Assembly (NCBI GenBank): GCA_025558095.1
Contig: JAIVFI010000033.1
Coordinates: forward strand, 372,001 to 436,000
Reading direction: 5' to 3'
From: Hyaloraphidium curvatum
Lineage: Eukaryota > Monoblepharomycota > Hyaloraphidiomycetes > Hyaloraphidiales > Hyaloraphidiaceae
DNA: 64,000 nt
The notes under the pieces were generated by a model, which was not told where the DNA came from, made no database searches, and worked only from the letters and a program-made list of their open reading frames with translations. Of the stretch, positions 20,537-31,785 are shown one piece after another. A program made the position numbers and the translations under genes. Each line of letters starts with the position of its first letter. Position 1 is the stretch's first letter.

Positions 20537-21135
20537 CTAAAGATTGCTGCGGATCCGCGCGCACCCGCCGCCTCGCGTCGTCGTCAAATCGGCCATGGTG
20601 CAGGTGCCGAACACGTACTTGACCGGGATCACGGAGACTTCGGACCTGCGATTGTAGGCAGGCACGAGCGTGAGCAGATCTCCTCCAGACGCCCGGCCCC
20701 CAGACCCACTTCTCGGGCGAGTGGTCGGCGTTGGCGCACCACCCCGGCCGGGCTGTGTCGCAAAACAGCGGGCGCGTGCGCGAGGGGCAGAAGCCAACAT
20801 TCCCGAGGCCGAGGAGGGCGAGGAGGGTGCAGATCTCGAGGGGAGAGGGGCGAACCGCCTGCTGCTGCTGCTGCTGCTGCTGCCGGGGAGCGTCGCCCTT
20901 GTCCGAACCGTCCTCGCCATGCTCCTCCTCTACTCCCCCCTCCGAGATGTACTCGAGCGAGGGAAGGTCGTCGTACTCCTCCTCCACCTCGCGCTCCTTG
21001 TCGGCCCCGGCCCCTTGAACGTCGAACCTGTCGCGGGGAGCGTCGGGCGTGAGAAGGTACCGCGGTCCCGGCATGCCGCCCGCCCTCCCACCCCTCAGCC
21101 GTGTTGCCGCCGCCGTCCCGCTTCATGTCCGCCAT
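20537..21135 (-). CDS. Small acidic protein with a polyglutamine tract (unrecognised)
   Basis: A start at ATG 21135 (MADMKRDGGGNTAEG), a 64-nt intron, an acidic exon (DKEREVEEEYDDLPSLEY, EEEHGEDGSDKGD), eight glutamines, a cysteine-containing segment (RPLFCDTARPGWCANAD), then a second intron with a GTGGGT donor give an uninterrupted frame. It ends SEVSVIPVKYVFGTCTMAD...RIRSNL and TAG at 20537-20539. Both introns fit phase exactly, which supports the model. No domain is recognised; the last exon may continue through another intron. Confidence 0.5.
20859..20882. repeat. (CTG)8 trinucleotide repeat coding for polyglutamine
   Basis: Eight uninterrupted CTG units on the plus strand are read as CAG (Gln) codons by the minus-strand gene. 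Pure CAG/CTG runs are prone to length change. Confidence 0.95.
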
Positions 21136-21845
21136 TTTGCCGTCCGCCGCCGTCGACAGTGGCTCCGCGGGAGGGGCGCCGAGGGGTGCAGCGCGTGAGG
21201 GAGGTCCGACGGGGAGCGGCGCCGGGTTGCCCCCACCGCGCCTCGTCCCGCCGCCGCGCCGCGCCGCCGCCGCACAGGAACGCGCGCGCCGTCACCGCGG
21301 TGGTGTCCTCCGGCCCAGGGAGCCGTTCCGGTGGACGTGGGAGCCGGTTTGGGCGAGGGGGTGTTGGGCGCGCGCTCCGCCCGGGGTCTGGCCCCCACCG
21401 GCCCGGAAGCCCCCCGGCAGGGGATCTCACTACCCATGCATTTCCCAACGGGTTTTATTGCATGAAAAGCGTGCGTATGCATCTCAACGTCCGAATCCCG
21501 CGCGCCGCCGGCGGGCGTCCACGGAAGAAAGAACTGGGCGCGAAAAGTTATTGTAGCCTGCTGCCCTCTTGGTCGGGGCTCCGCCCCTCCCCAGCCACCC
21601 GAAGCTCGCTGGCGGGTAGCGGCGGGGGACGTGCGTGCCTGCGGCGGTGGGGTACGTGCCCGCTGGCGCGGGGCTCGCTGGCGCTCGCGGGCCGCTCCGC
21701 GGCAAAGCTACATGGCAGGTAGCGGCGGGGGGTGGGGGGGGCGATACCAGCAGCCAAACGACCTGGAATCAGAGAGAGACCATTCGCCGCGCGACCTGGA
21801 ATCAGTGAACCAGACTCCGTTCCAATAACTGGCAGATGCCGATCT
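21136..21845. other. GC-rich intergenic region
   Basis: No gene was supported here. Local duplications include GCTCGCTGGCG at about 21583 and 21667, GGTAGCGGCGGGG at about 21614 and 21718, and CGACCTGGAATCAG at about 21757 and 21787. Confidence 0.4.
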
Positions 21846-23895
21846 TCATGGGCCCGCCCCAGTCTTTGCCATCCGTTTTGCCAGCAATTGCCGGAGCACA
21901 TGGAGCTCCTCCGCCGCTCTGCAGCCAAACTCGGCCTCCCCAATCTCGTCAACAAAGATGGCCATGCCAAAGTCGACGAAGAAGACGCGGCCGTCCGCGA
22001 CCCGCACGACGAGATTGCGAAGCGCAATATCTCCGTGAAGGACACCACACTTGTGCACCGCCTTCAGGGCGTACTTTGCGGAGGCCGCCAGCTCGGGCGT
22101 AACCAACTCTACTGGGTGGCCCACGTATTCCATCGCGAGTGCGTCGGCCATGCGCTCCACAATCTCGCCGTACCACAACAGGCGCGGAACAAACTCGCCC
22201 TGGATCGCCTCCAAACGGCGGTACGCCAGTTCCTCGCGCCGCAGCTCCTCCCGCAGCTCGGTCGGCGCCGCCAGGAGCTCTTCGTCGAGGTCCTCGCGCG
22301 GCAAGACGTAGGGAAGCGTTTTCACGACGACGTCCCACCCTTGGAGTTGCTGCCGGTACGTGGCACCCATTCGGCCTTGGGCCAGCAGTTCGGCGTCCCC
22401 GGGGAGCCGGCTCCAGGTGCACTCGACTTCGGAGGGGTGTGTCGCGGGTACTGCAAAGCGCAACGGGGCCCATAGGTCCTCCCACACGAGGGGCCGGAGG
22501 ATATAGGATCCGCTCTTGGTTGTTGGCTTGCCTTTGGAGGTCCCCCTGACGCCCTGTCCCTTGCTGGTGTTGCTGCGATCGCCGTCCCGGCTGCGTTTTG
22601 AGCCTGCAAGGGAATTGCCCTGGCAACTCCCATCCTCATCCGCCTCCAACCGCCGCTTGAAGGTCTCCTTGAACGTATCCGGCATGGCTTCAATGTACCA
22701 CTTCCCAAAGAACGACAGGACAAAGCGAATCACGATCTCCCATTGCGACCACATCGGTCGACACGCAAGCGGCGGATCTGACGGCTGCGTAGGCACGTCC
22801 GGTGGATTGCCCGCGTCACCAGTATGCTGAGCGGGGCCCCGCCAGGCCCATGCAAACTTCTTTGTGATTCGCACGGTCGGCCGTGTTTCACCCCCCTCAG
22901 CTGCCTCCCGCACGTCGACGAATCCGTATGTCATGTTGTTGCCGGTGCAAATGGCGATCGGCCTCGTTCGAGACAGGACAGCGTAGGAGGCGACTGGCGC
23001 AACGGGGTTGTACGAGGGATCAAAGTACGGCGACTTCAAGTAGTCCAGGAGATCGCCGCCATACGCAGCATTCTTTTCGCGCGACTCATCATCAGTCTCC
23101 GACCGTTTGCTTTTGGGGCAGAGGACGTCGGGCTTGAGCTCGATGACACACCGCATGCTGCGCATCGCAACCGCATCGTTCACGTCTCGTTGCGGGCCAC
23201 CCTCTTCGTCCAAAAAGTCCGGCAAGGACGGCCTCGAGCTAGTCCCACTGTCCTGCAACAACCACGATTCGATGGCACGGTCGTATCGCGCGAATGCGGC
23301 ATACTGCGGAGGGAACCGAACGATCGGGTCCGAGGCGCCAGCCGTGGAAACTTCAAGGCGCATGTGCCCGCCCGCTGGGTACCGATGGGGATCGCCGCCG
23401 CTGTTGCTCATGATGTGGAGCAGCGCAAACCAGACCGACTGCGTGAGGACGTTGTCCAGTTCGACCTCTGCCTTGACGCGTTGGGGAAGCACGAAGTCCC
23501 CGGTAAAAGTCCGCGCGATCGTGTCTCGCGGGCGCGACGCCATGATCAGATCCAGCAGTCGCGTTCTCCTACCACCGTGAAGCACGGTGAGGTCCGCGGC
23601 GGAGTCGAGCGCCGTGGCGAACTCGGCGTCGGGCCACGCGTCCACGTCCCGCGGCTCCAGCGGCCACCACCTGCGGCCGGACCGAGTGGATCGAGTCGAC
23701 TCGCCGGGCCGCAGCGCGTCGCCCCACAGAGGCCGGAGGGGCGCGCGAAACACGGGCGCGCCGCGGATGAGGTCGGCGAGCGGGGTGCCGTCGGCCGCTG
23801 CGGCCTGCGCGAGCCTCTCTGCGGCCAACGCGCGGCCGTCGGCGTCGGCAAGACGCTGGCGCAGCCGCTCCAGCTCCTCAGCCTCCGTGCATCGT
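21846..23895 (-). CDS. REase-like plus protein-kinase-like protein (Crinkler/FunK1-type)
   Basis: This is one long intron-poor frame of about 680 codons. The middle part contains an E-x-K motif (MRCVIELKPDVLC) and a downstream aromatic strand/helix pattern that fits a PD-(D/E)XK-type fold. The C-terminal ~220 residues are a kinase-like domain with a beta3 lysine (WDVVVKTLP), a catalytic loop HGDIALRN and FVDFGMA, all apparently intact. A basic linker (GSKRSRDGDRSN) may act as an NLS. HGD-type kinases fused to nuclease-like domains are typical of Crinkler (CR) effector-related and FunK1-like proteins of fungi and oomycetes. An in-frame start was not found: the frame is open upstream through EELERLRQRLADADGRA to a TGA near 23900, so a non-obvious first exon is likely. 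Confidence 0.7.
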
Positions 23896-23949
23896 CACTA
23901 AGTTTCATGTCGCCGGTGACCGCGGTCCCGGAATTCTTGCTCCATATCC
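23896..23949. promoter_or_regulatory. Short divergent promoter, kinase-like gene/XRCC3
   Basis: About 50 bp separate the 5' part of the minus-strand REase-kinase frame from the ATG of the Rad51 paralogue. The kinase gene's first exon may overlap this stretch or lie within the XRCC3 gene. Confidence 0.3.
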
Positions 23950-24991
23950 ATGTTCCTCCCGGGGGAAGCCGAGGACCCCAGGGATCGGCTGCTGCGATTA
24001 TGTTCTGCGGATCAGAAAGCTAGTCGCGGGTCCGGGGACCTCGGCGAGAACCTCGGCGTTGCGCGGACAGCTCGGACCGTGTTCCCCACGCGACCCGCCA
24101 TCGCAGGGGCGCTGAGGCCAAAGCAGCAGCGATTGACGCTTGGGTGCAGAATATTGGACGATGTTCTAGGCGGAGGCCTTCTCGCGGGGACCGTGACGGA
24201 GCTGTACGGGGAAGCAGGGACGGGCAAGACTCACCTCGCGCTGCAGCTCTGCCTCGCGGTCCAGCTCCCGCGCGCGGCTGGCGGTCTTGACGGAGGTGCG
24301 ACGCGGCGCTAGGCCGCTGGAGACCGGCTCACGCCCGTTCGGCATTCCAGATGCCATCGTTGTCTCGACGGAACCGCCCTTCAACGCGGCCAAGCTGTTT
24401 TCCATCCTGCAGGGGCACGAGGGGTTTTCCGCCCTTCGAGACGAGGACGGCGACCCCGGCTCGCGCATTTATGTCATCGTGGTCGACGATCTGGACACCC
24501 AGCACCACATCCTAAAGTACCAGCTACCCCACCTGCTCACGACGGTGCAGTACTCTCGGGTGCGATTGCTCGTGCTGGACTCCATCACGGCGAACTTTCG
24601 CGGGGAGCATTCCGCAGGGCTGAAAGATCTTGCCACACGGGGTACGAAGCTGTTTGAGCTCGGGAGTAGCCTGAAGACACTGGCGGCCCGGTTCGGCCTG
24701 TGCGTCGTCGTCACCAACCAAGTCACTGGGAGCGTCAAAAGCGAGGACGCGCCGGACAACGGGCCCGACGTGAAGCCAAGCCTGGGGCTCTCGTGGGGCA
24801 ACGTCTTGAACACGAGGCTGCGGTTGAGCAAACGGCGGTGGATGTCGGCGGCGGCGACGGACCCGGAGATGCCGACGGCGGCCGCAACCGTGGAGCGGCG
24901 GCTGGAGGTGGACTTTGCACCGCACTTGGCAAAAGGCAGCGGCTGCACCTTCGAGATCTACGGTGGCGGAGTGCGCGGGCTTCCAGACTAG
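23950..24991 (+). CDS. XRCC3: Rad51 paralogue, XRCC3-like
   Basis: This is a RecA-fold ATPase of the Rad51 paralogue group, acting in homologous recombination and Holliday-junction processing. Two exons are separated by an intron at 24296-24350. Exon 1 ends with the Walker A region ([41 protein letters not shown]). Exon 2 continues [18 protein letters not shown], Walker B ([13 protein letters not shown]), and the family's C-terminus ([23 protein letters not shown]). The QLPRAAGGL and GVRG features are closer to XRCC3/RAD57 than to RAD51 itself. The stop at 24989-24991 lies 32 bp from the convergent PMS1 stop. Confidence 0.88.
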
Positions 24992-25023
24992 GGTGTGGAG
25001 TGCTTCGAAATTGCCATTCTGTG

Positions 25024-27636
25024 TCATGTGGCTTCTTCGTCGGCCAGCGAACAAAGATGACGCATCGTAGGCCTTCCATGCGGACAGTTCCAAGGCAGTC
25101 GCATCTTCCCCATGTTGCGAACAATCTGCAAGAAAGCAAGTTAGATTCGTCCTTGACAGTACGAGCCTTGCAACTACGCACCTTCTCCATGGCGGACCGC
25201 GGTAACGAATCGCCGATCATCACCGACTTCCTGCACGCTGCGGACTACGATCAGTGTACCCAACTCTGGCCTCAAATGGGATACCGACCTTTCGACGCCA
25301 AGATGCGCTCAATCTTGGTCGGTCGCACCGTCTCCTTGCCCCCGCCGGAATCCGCCAGCCTGGACACAAGATCCTCAAGATCTGCGGCGTGGAAATGAGG
25401 TCCAAGCCATCCAGTCCGCCGTGGGCGTCCGTACCTGGCAGTCCCAGAGCGATCCCGCCGAAACTGGGAACCCCGCGCAACTGGAAACGCTTCGACGGAT
25501 CCGCCGATTCGTCCACGCTGATCTGAAAGCCGTTGCGCTGGATCAGGTCCAGGTGCTGCACAACCACCAGCTGCTCCGTGCTCGAAAGGGAGAGAGGCTG
25601 GGGTACAAGCATCATCTGCACGTTCGGCGCGAGCTCCGCGCCCAGCTGCTCGTAGTTGTACTTTTCGTCGCTCGCGTGCTGGTCCACGATGAAAAGGTCC
25701 GCAAAGGATGCGCCGGACGCCGGATCCGTCTTGAGGAGCTTGACGATGATGAAGCCCAGGTTGAACTGCCCGATGACCGCCATGGACGAAAAGTCGTCCT
25801 TGGAGATGTGCTTGGTGAGGATCTCCTCCGACGCCCGAGAGTCGGCGGTGATCTCAGACTTGTCCAGAATGGCATCCGCCGCAACCTCCGCACGCACCGC
25901 GGCCCGGGCCTGCCTCGCCAAGCGAATCCGATCCAGAGAGCATTCAAGGCGCGAAACAGAGTTCTGCAGGTGCATGGATCCCGGTACTGTCCAAGAAACC
26001 GTCGGACCGGCCCCCCGGACCTCCTCCACCTCCGCCAAATGACGCTTCCTCTTCTGCCCGGGCCGAGGGTGATCGATCCGCATCGATCCGGCGATGGTGT
26101 CAGCCAGTTCGACATTGTCCTCGTCGAGGATGACTACGAAGGGGTCCTCGCCAGGTTTGGTCGGTTCGATTGTCCGGATCTTTGGAGCCGTCGGCGTGGG
26201 CGCCTTGCTCGAGCCCCCGGACCTCGCCGAGCCTTTCGTCGGAGTCCCCGACTTGGTCGAGCTTGCCGACCGCTCCGCAGCTTTGGACCCCGCGGATACC
26301 GGTGGCGAAACAGTCGGCGGCGGAGGCCGACCCGAGCCGGCGCCCGGCTGCGGGGTGTCCGCCGCGCCAACGAGCTCCTTGGCAGCCGGAAACGCCGGGC
26401 GCGAAGGGTTCGAGCCGGAACCGTGGGCCTGCGTCGACTGGTACTCCGTCCCGGACCGCTCAAAGACGTCTGTCATGGCGGCCTTGAGCGCCTCCACCAG
26501 CGTCGTCTCGTCGTGGAGCAGTATCGTCCGTTTGTCGGGGGACACGTTGACGTCGTAGCTGTCCGGAGGCAGCACGACGTCGAGAAAGACCATGGGGTAC
26601 TGCTGCTGGCTAAACAGCCTGTAGCTCTCGTTGATCGCGCGCGAGAACTTTGGCAGCTCGCACGGCCGCCTGTTGACCCAGAAAAAGACCCGGTCCGAGG
26701 TGTTCCGACCGCTGCCGGCCGTGACCTTGGACACGAAACCAACGACGGAAGCCCCGTTCTCCCCCAGGGGTGCGTCCACTGCGACCAGTTTGTCCGCGAC
26801 GCCGGCGCCGAACACGGCGGCGATGTTGTCCCGCATGGTCCTCGATGCCTGCGTCGAAAAGACCGGTGCGGGCCGCTCCTTTCCGATCTGGTTGGAGCAC
26901 ATGAAGCGCACGTCCGTCCGTATCAGCGCGTAGGCCTGTATGAGGGCCACCGTCTTTGCGTACTCCCGTTTCGCGTTGCGCTTGAACTCCGCCAGCCGCA
27001 CCGGGAACGGCTTGAAGAGCTCCTTGAACGACACGGTGGTGCCCTTGTCCCGCGCCAGGGGCGTCTTGGACGCCAGGTTCCCCTGCTGGTCGTAGTCCAG
27101 CTTGTGCCCCAGCGGCGGGTCCGTCGCCGTGGTCACCGACAGCTCCGACATGGAGGCGAGGGCACTGAGGGCCTCCCCCCGGAACCCGTACGACTCGACC
27201 TTCTCGACGTCCTCGAATTCGCGGATCTTGGAGGTCGAGCTGCGCGCCGCGAGCAGCTCGTGGTCCGCCACGGCGATCCCGCCGCCGTTGTCGCGCACCT
27301 CCACCCCGCCGAGGCCGTGGTCGCGGAAGCGGACCTCGATGGTGGTCGCGCCCGCATCGATGCTGTTCTCGATGAGCTCCTTGACGGCGCTCTCGAGCGA
27401 CACGATGACTGCGCGGCGGGCAAAGCGCCGCGTGAGACGGGAGTCCGCAGCGGGCCGCGGGCACGCGACCCACCCTGGGCCGAGGACAGGCGGTTGATCG
27501 TCTCCTTGGCAAGCTTCTGCATGCCTTTGGAGGAGGCTGCCGGGCCCCCGCTGCCCGACATCGCGGTCAGCATTTGTGCATCTGGGACCCGGGTACCCGC
27601 ATCAAACAGCTTGGCGACGCCGCCATCTGATCTCAT
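25024..27636 (-). CDS. PMS1: MutL homologue PMS1/PMS2 (mismatch repair)
   Basis: This is the MutL-alpha ATPase/endonuclease subunit. Exon 1 ends [16 protein letters not shown] and joins through intron 27409-27473 to [20 protein letters not shown]. The GHKL motifs follow ([25 protein letters not shown]). After a disordered, proline-rich linker comes the C-terminal dimerisation/endonuclease domain ([26 protein letters not shown], the DQHA(X)2E(X)4E metal site). Three short introns near the end give [18 protein letters not shown], then [15 protein letters not shown] and a TGA at 25024-25026. All catalytic motifs are intact. Three in-frame methionines (27636, 27573, 27561) are possible starts; the first is listed. 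Confidence 0.92.
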
Positions 27637-27838
27637 GTTCTGACAGAACGAAGAAATGGAGCCACGATGCGGCTGCCAAAATCAACGGAATAGCATCAAG
27701 ACGATCGGTACATACATCGACAAAGGAAGCAGTCTATAGAGGCCATGTCATGGGCCAGTATTGGCCGGTTCCAATCAAAGCACTGTGCCAGCAGCGAGCA
27801 AGGTAGCCGAGAAGCGTGCTCGTCCTCCGCGATCAGCA
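27637..27838. other. Short intergenic region
   Basis: About 200 bp between the PMS1 start and the 3' end of the next minus-strand gene. Nothing distinctive was seen beyond the expected promoter. Confidence 0.3.
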
Positions 27839-28651
27839 CTATGCGACCGCATCGGACCCTGGCGCCGGCACCAGGTCCGCGCTCCCGCGGTGCACGATCC
27901 TGACGCTGAAGCTCGAGCTCCTGTACTCGATCGGCGGCGGGCGCACTCGCTCGTTCGGGTCCCAGGGCTCCTCCTCCGCCTCGGGCGGCGGCGGCGTCGG
28001 CTCCCGCGGGGGCGCCCTGCGCGAGGGATCGAACAGGTCCAGCCGGTCCGTGACGTCGGAAAACTTCTCCTGCTCCTCCATGACCCGCTTCTCGCTGGGC
28101 CTCACGCCGTCCGGGATGGGCACGGAGCCGTCGAGCGACTCGAAGTGGTCGGCGAGTGTCCGAACGTGCGAAGGCGGGGGCGGCGGGCTCTCCGGCTCCT
28201 TCGTGTAGGCTCTCTGCCTCCGCAGCGGCTTTGCGGCGGCAACGACGCGGCGGAGGTTGCGGGGCGTCGTCGGCGGCTGCGGGAACGGGGTCGCGGGCTC
28301 CTCGGCCGTTTCGGGGTTCGGCGGGGGAATTGCGGCCGCCCGTTCTCCGACGCCGAGATTGCCGCCCACGGCCGCCTTACTCGCTACGAGCGAGATCGGC
28401 GACTCGGGCGGCGTCGCGAGGTGCGATGGCCGCGCGTTCTCCAACGAAGCGTCCTCGACCAGAGTCTCGTCCGTGTCTGCCGACCCGCGCGAGGAGCGGA
28501 TCCCGGCCGGCTCCACACCGACGTGTGCGGAGAGAACCGGAAAGTCGGCGAGGAGGTCGCGGAGCAGCTCGAGATCGCCACTCCCCTCGTCGGCCATCGC
28601 GGGTTGAGTGGGGGATTGCGAGTTCGCCGGCAAGCGCGGCCGTTGCCGCAT
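27839..28651 (-). CDS. Proline-rich disordered protein (unrecognised)
   Basis: This is a single uninterrupted frame. A likely start is the second in-frame ATG at about 28597, giving MADEGSGDLELLRDLLADF, which has the composition of a real N-terminus; the first ATG at 28651 adds 18 residues. The sequence is rich in proline and acidic residues with polyproline stretches (ESPPPPPSHVR, PTPPPPEAEEEPWDPNE), suggesting SH3 or WW ligands. A short helical segment (RVMEEQEKFSDVTDRLDLF) lies at about residues 185-205. No domain or function is recognised. Confidence 0.6.
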   Translation of the reverse strand: MRQRPRLPANSQSPTQPAMADEGSGDLELLRDLLADFPVLSAHVGVEPAGIRSSRGSADTDETLVEDASLENARPSHLATPPESPISLVASKAAVGGNLGVGERAAAIPPPNPETAEEPATPFPQPPTTPRNLRRVVAAAKPLRRQRAYTKEPESPPPPPSHVRTLADHFESLDGSVPIPDGVRPSEKRVMEEQEKFSDVTDRLDLFDPSRRAPPREPTPPPPEAEEEPWDPNERVRPPPIEYRSSSFSVRIVHRGSADLVPAPGSDAVA

Positions 28652-29053
28652 CCCCGGTGGCCGCCCACCGATTCCGAATCGAGATTCCCGTGCTATCTAC
28701 TCAATGAGACGTGGGACCTATTGAAGATGTCCGCTGTTGGGGGGATCGAGGGAACGATTCACCCGGAACGCCTCTTCGCCTCGATCACATCCACCCCTGT
28801 AGCACCCTGCCGCTCATCGCAGTTCCAGAGAAGTGGCGATACTCTCGGAGTAGATCGACACTTTGAGCTTACGACAGCCTCGCATATGCGAGCCGTGACT
28901 CAAGTGGCGGGTGATCTTGATCGCGGTGTCCCGCGGCGCCTATCAGACTCCGGCCGCCGACGCAACGCCCCCTTCCCACCATGGGGCCTCCATCGCTTGC
29001 CGGCAACGACCGGCGATAGCTCTCGGATTCCCCGGTAGCGCGGCCGCGGCGCG
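28652..29053. promoter_or_regulatory. Divergent intergenic region
   Basis: About 400 bp between two divergent genes presumably holds both promoters. I see no distinctive element. Confidence 0.4.
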
Positions 29054-30928
29054 ATGGCCACGGCGGTGCCGATCCCGGGGCGCGGCGCGGGGCCGCCGGG
29101 CGGCGGCGCCTCGGTGGGCGACTCGCTGCTGCGCAAGGCGCTGAGCGGCGCGGCCGGCTCGCCGTCGCAGTCGCCGCGGTCGCCGGCGGCGTCGCCCGCG
29201 CGGCACCTCGCCGCCGGCTCGCTCGGCTCCGCGGCGTCGAAGTCGGCGTCGCCGCGCGACTCGGCGTCCCTCCGCTCGGTGCCCGCCTCGCTGCAGTCCA
29301 AGCCCGGCGCGCCCTCGCCCGCAGTGTACCTGCACATGCAGCGCCGCCAGCTGCTGCGCCGCATGTGCTCGCTCATCCTCACGTACAACCGCCGCCACGA
29401 GTTCGGCTTGCCCGTCAACATCGCGCTGCACCGGGACTACCCGAAGGCCATCTCGTCGGCTCGCTCGCTGCTCTCGCATCTGAGCCCGCTGGAGGCGGCC
29501 GGAGCGATCAAGCGGGTGCGTGGGCTGCCCCGCTCCCCATCTTGCCCAGCTGACGGAATCGCCCCTCCCACACCCAGTCCGGCCCGCGCTGCGAATGCCG
29601 CGCAGAGGAATGCGACGACGAGCCCGGCTCCGTCGACGGCATCACCCTCATCATGCACACCCTCGGCTTCCTCGACGCCCAGGGCCGCAAGGCTCCCGCG
29701 CGGCCCAGGCAGCCCGCGCCGCCGCGCTCGGAAACCTCCTCCGTGGACTCGGGCGTGGACCTCGACGAGGGGCCCATGGCGAGGGCATCCGCGGGCGTGA
29801 TACCCAACTCGGGCGGGCCGATGGTGCTCCCCAACTCGATAGACGGCGAGGTGTCGGACATCAGGCTCATCAGCGAGCTCGGCGTGGAGGGGCGCGTGCG
29901 GATGGGGCGGTTCCAGGCGGAACTCTTGGAGTGGAAGCGGCTCTCGGTCCGATTGGTGGCTCAAAGTGGGTTGCTCGATGCCGATGAGCGCGAACCTGCT
30001 CACGCGGTGGGCTCCCGCAGGAGCCGAGTCCATGAAGGGCCAGACGGGCATCACCACCACCAACAAGAACTTCCCGGCGTCCTGGAAGGCCGACTACAAG
30101 CGCTACAAGAAGATGCCGGCCAAGAACTTTGACCTGCTCCGGCTGCGCCCGCTCACCACGTCCGGGCCGTCGAGCCTGCGCAACAGCTGGGGCTCCGAGC
30201 CCGAGAACCCAATCTACCTCCAACCACAAGTCTCCTTCCGTGCGTCGCGCTTTCGTGGCCGACCCCGCACGTCGTCTCACGCGACCCGCTTAGGCAAATC
30301 CGAAATCATCACCATCCAGCTCGAATCCGACTCCCGCCGCTCCTTCCGCCTGGACCTCGAGGAGCTCCGCCGCTCCAGCAGCCCCTGGGCGCTCGCCCAG
30401 TCCGCCGCGGACGAGGCCATCCCGTCCTCGGTCTACTCCCTCATCATCGCCCGCGCCGAAGCCAACTTCGGCGTCCCCATCTCGCGCCTGAAGCTCAAGC
30501 GCGGCACCGCCATGATCTTTTCCAAGTCGCAGTTCGCGGACGAGGACACGCAGTTCCGGGACGGCGACGTGCTCGTCTGCCTCGAGGCCCGGCTGGCCAA
30601 GCAGGCGTCGACGCAGTCCCTGGGCCGCACCCCGTCGGGGCTCTCGCTCTCCACGAGCCTCGGGCGGGGATCGCTGTCCGACGGCAGGGGGTACATGACG
30701 GTGCCGGGGCCGTCGAAATCATCCTGCTCGCCCGATTCGCCGACGACGGGGGCGCCGGGCTCGCTGCCGTCGCAGCCGCGGGTCATTCACGGGTCGCTGG
30801 GCAGAGCGCAGTCGAAGGACCTCAAAGAGACCCCGCAGTCGCTTTCGAAATCGCCAAAGGGCTCGCTCCTTGGGAACTTGATATCACGTGGGTCTCGGCG
30901 CTTCACCTTCTCTCCAGACGGACGCTGA
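29054..30928 (+). CDS. Large serine/proline-rich protein with a conserved helical core (unrecognised)
   Basis: The ATG at 29054 starts a low-complexity N-terminus (ASPARHLAAGSLGSAAS). It is followed by a helical region (MQRRQLLRRMCSLILTYN, NIALHRDYPKAISSARSLL). A 64-nt intron after AAGAIKR leads to a cysteine-containing exon (GPRCECRAEECDDEPG, ITLIMHTLGFLDAQGRK). Further exons carry VSDIRLISELGVEGRVRMG, TTNKNFPASWKADYKRYKK and a compact C-terminal domain (IITIQLESDSRRSFRLDLE, FGVPISRLKLKRG, DEDTQFRDGDVLVCLEARL). The last part resembles a beta-grasp fold and is only a suggestion. Two intron boundaries (about 29960-30030 and 30225-30300) are uncertain. The stop is at 30928. Confidence 0.6.
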
Positions 30929-31097
30929 ACCGATTCCGCGCACAGGCTTGTCAACCAACAAATAAATCAGTATTGGTGTACGAGCGCAGATGGAAATGAT
31001 GAACTGTACAGCATTGGCCACAACTACCGTGCGATCGCGCCCCTAGAACGCATATGACTGTTCCGGAGGTTCGACGAAGAAGTGCTGCCGCAGACCG

Positions 31098-31600
31098 TCA
31101 GACCGGTTCTCCCGGCGACCGCGAACCGCCCACCATGTAGCCCAGTATCGTCGAGTAGACCATCACGCCGCCGACAAAGGAGAGGATCATGGCCGTGAAG
31201 GTGATCTGTAGGCCGTTTGGACGCGTCGGCTTCGCTCTTCCTCCCTCCCGGCACGCGGAAACCCACGATCTGCGCGTGCGCGAGCACCACCGGCAGCCCG
31301 AAGCCCGACACCACGAAGATGGACGTGAGGAAGTAGCCCGTCTCCTCCAATCCCCTGTTCTCGTCGGCCCCCATCAGGTCGTCCCCACCCGCGCAGCGCT
31401 TCATGAGCGCGTTCGGGAACGGCGCGAGCACGTAGGTCAGCGCGACCAGGAGCGGGAGCCAGTTACTTCGGGGGCGTCAGCAATCGCTCCGAAGCACGAT
31501 CCGGGGCGGGGTACCTGTAGAGGGCGCAGGAGAGGATGACGAGGAGGACCCCGAGGGCGAGGAGGAAGGCGAGGCCGATAATGGTCTTCATGCCCGCCAT
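31098..31600 (-). CDS. VPS55: VPS55/OB-RGRP (LEPROT) family endosomal membrane protein
   Basis: VPS55 works with Vps68 in late-endosome to vacuole sorting. Three exons (introns 31466-31514 and 31206-31266) give a four-helix protein of ~130 residues, the usual length. The first helix is MKTIIGLAFLLALGVLLVIL followed by SCALY. The second contains WLPLLVALTYVLAPFPN, the third TGYFLTSIFVVSGFGLPVV with the family's LPVVLAHAQI, and the fourth ILSFVGGVMVYSTILGYM. The stop is TGA at 31098-31100. The start at 31600 is chosen because the upstream in-frame extension is basic and unlike the family. Confidence 0.92.
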
Positions 31601-31785
31601 GGCGGCGGCGGCGGCGCAGGGCCGGCGGACCGCACGTCGAGGGTGGAGCGATGCGCGCCTCGGAGGCGCGAGAAACTTTGTGGATCCGCGTCTCCGTGCA
31701 CGCGTGTGCGCGACGATGGCGTGCCTCGCCAAGTGCCTCGCCACCGAAGCCTGCACTGAAGCGTTGGTTTCCGCATTAGCGCCTA

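Noticed and set aside
20091-21074. A 327-codon minus-strand frame
   Set aside because: Only its first third is real exon sequence of the polyQ gene; the rest changes to random composition after the splice donor.
25080-25430. Apparent frameshifts at the end of PMS1
   Set aside because: They are explained by three short introns in the right phase, which give the conserved ACRKSVMIG and [11 protein letters not shown] segments.
25421-27643. A 740-codon plus-strand frame
   Set aside because: It is exactly antisense to PMS1, and high GC content makes long antisense frames common here.
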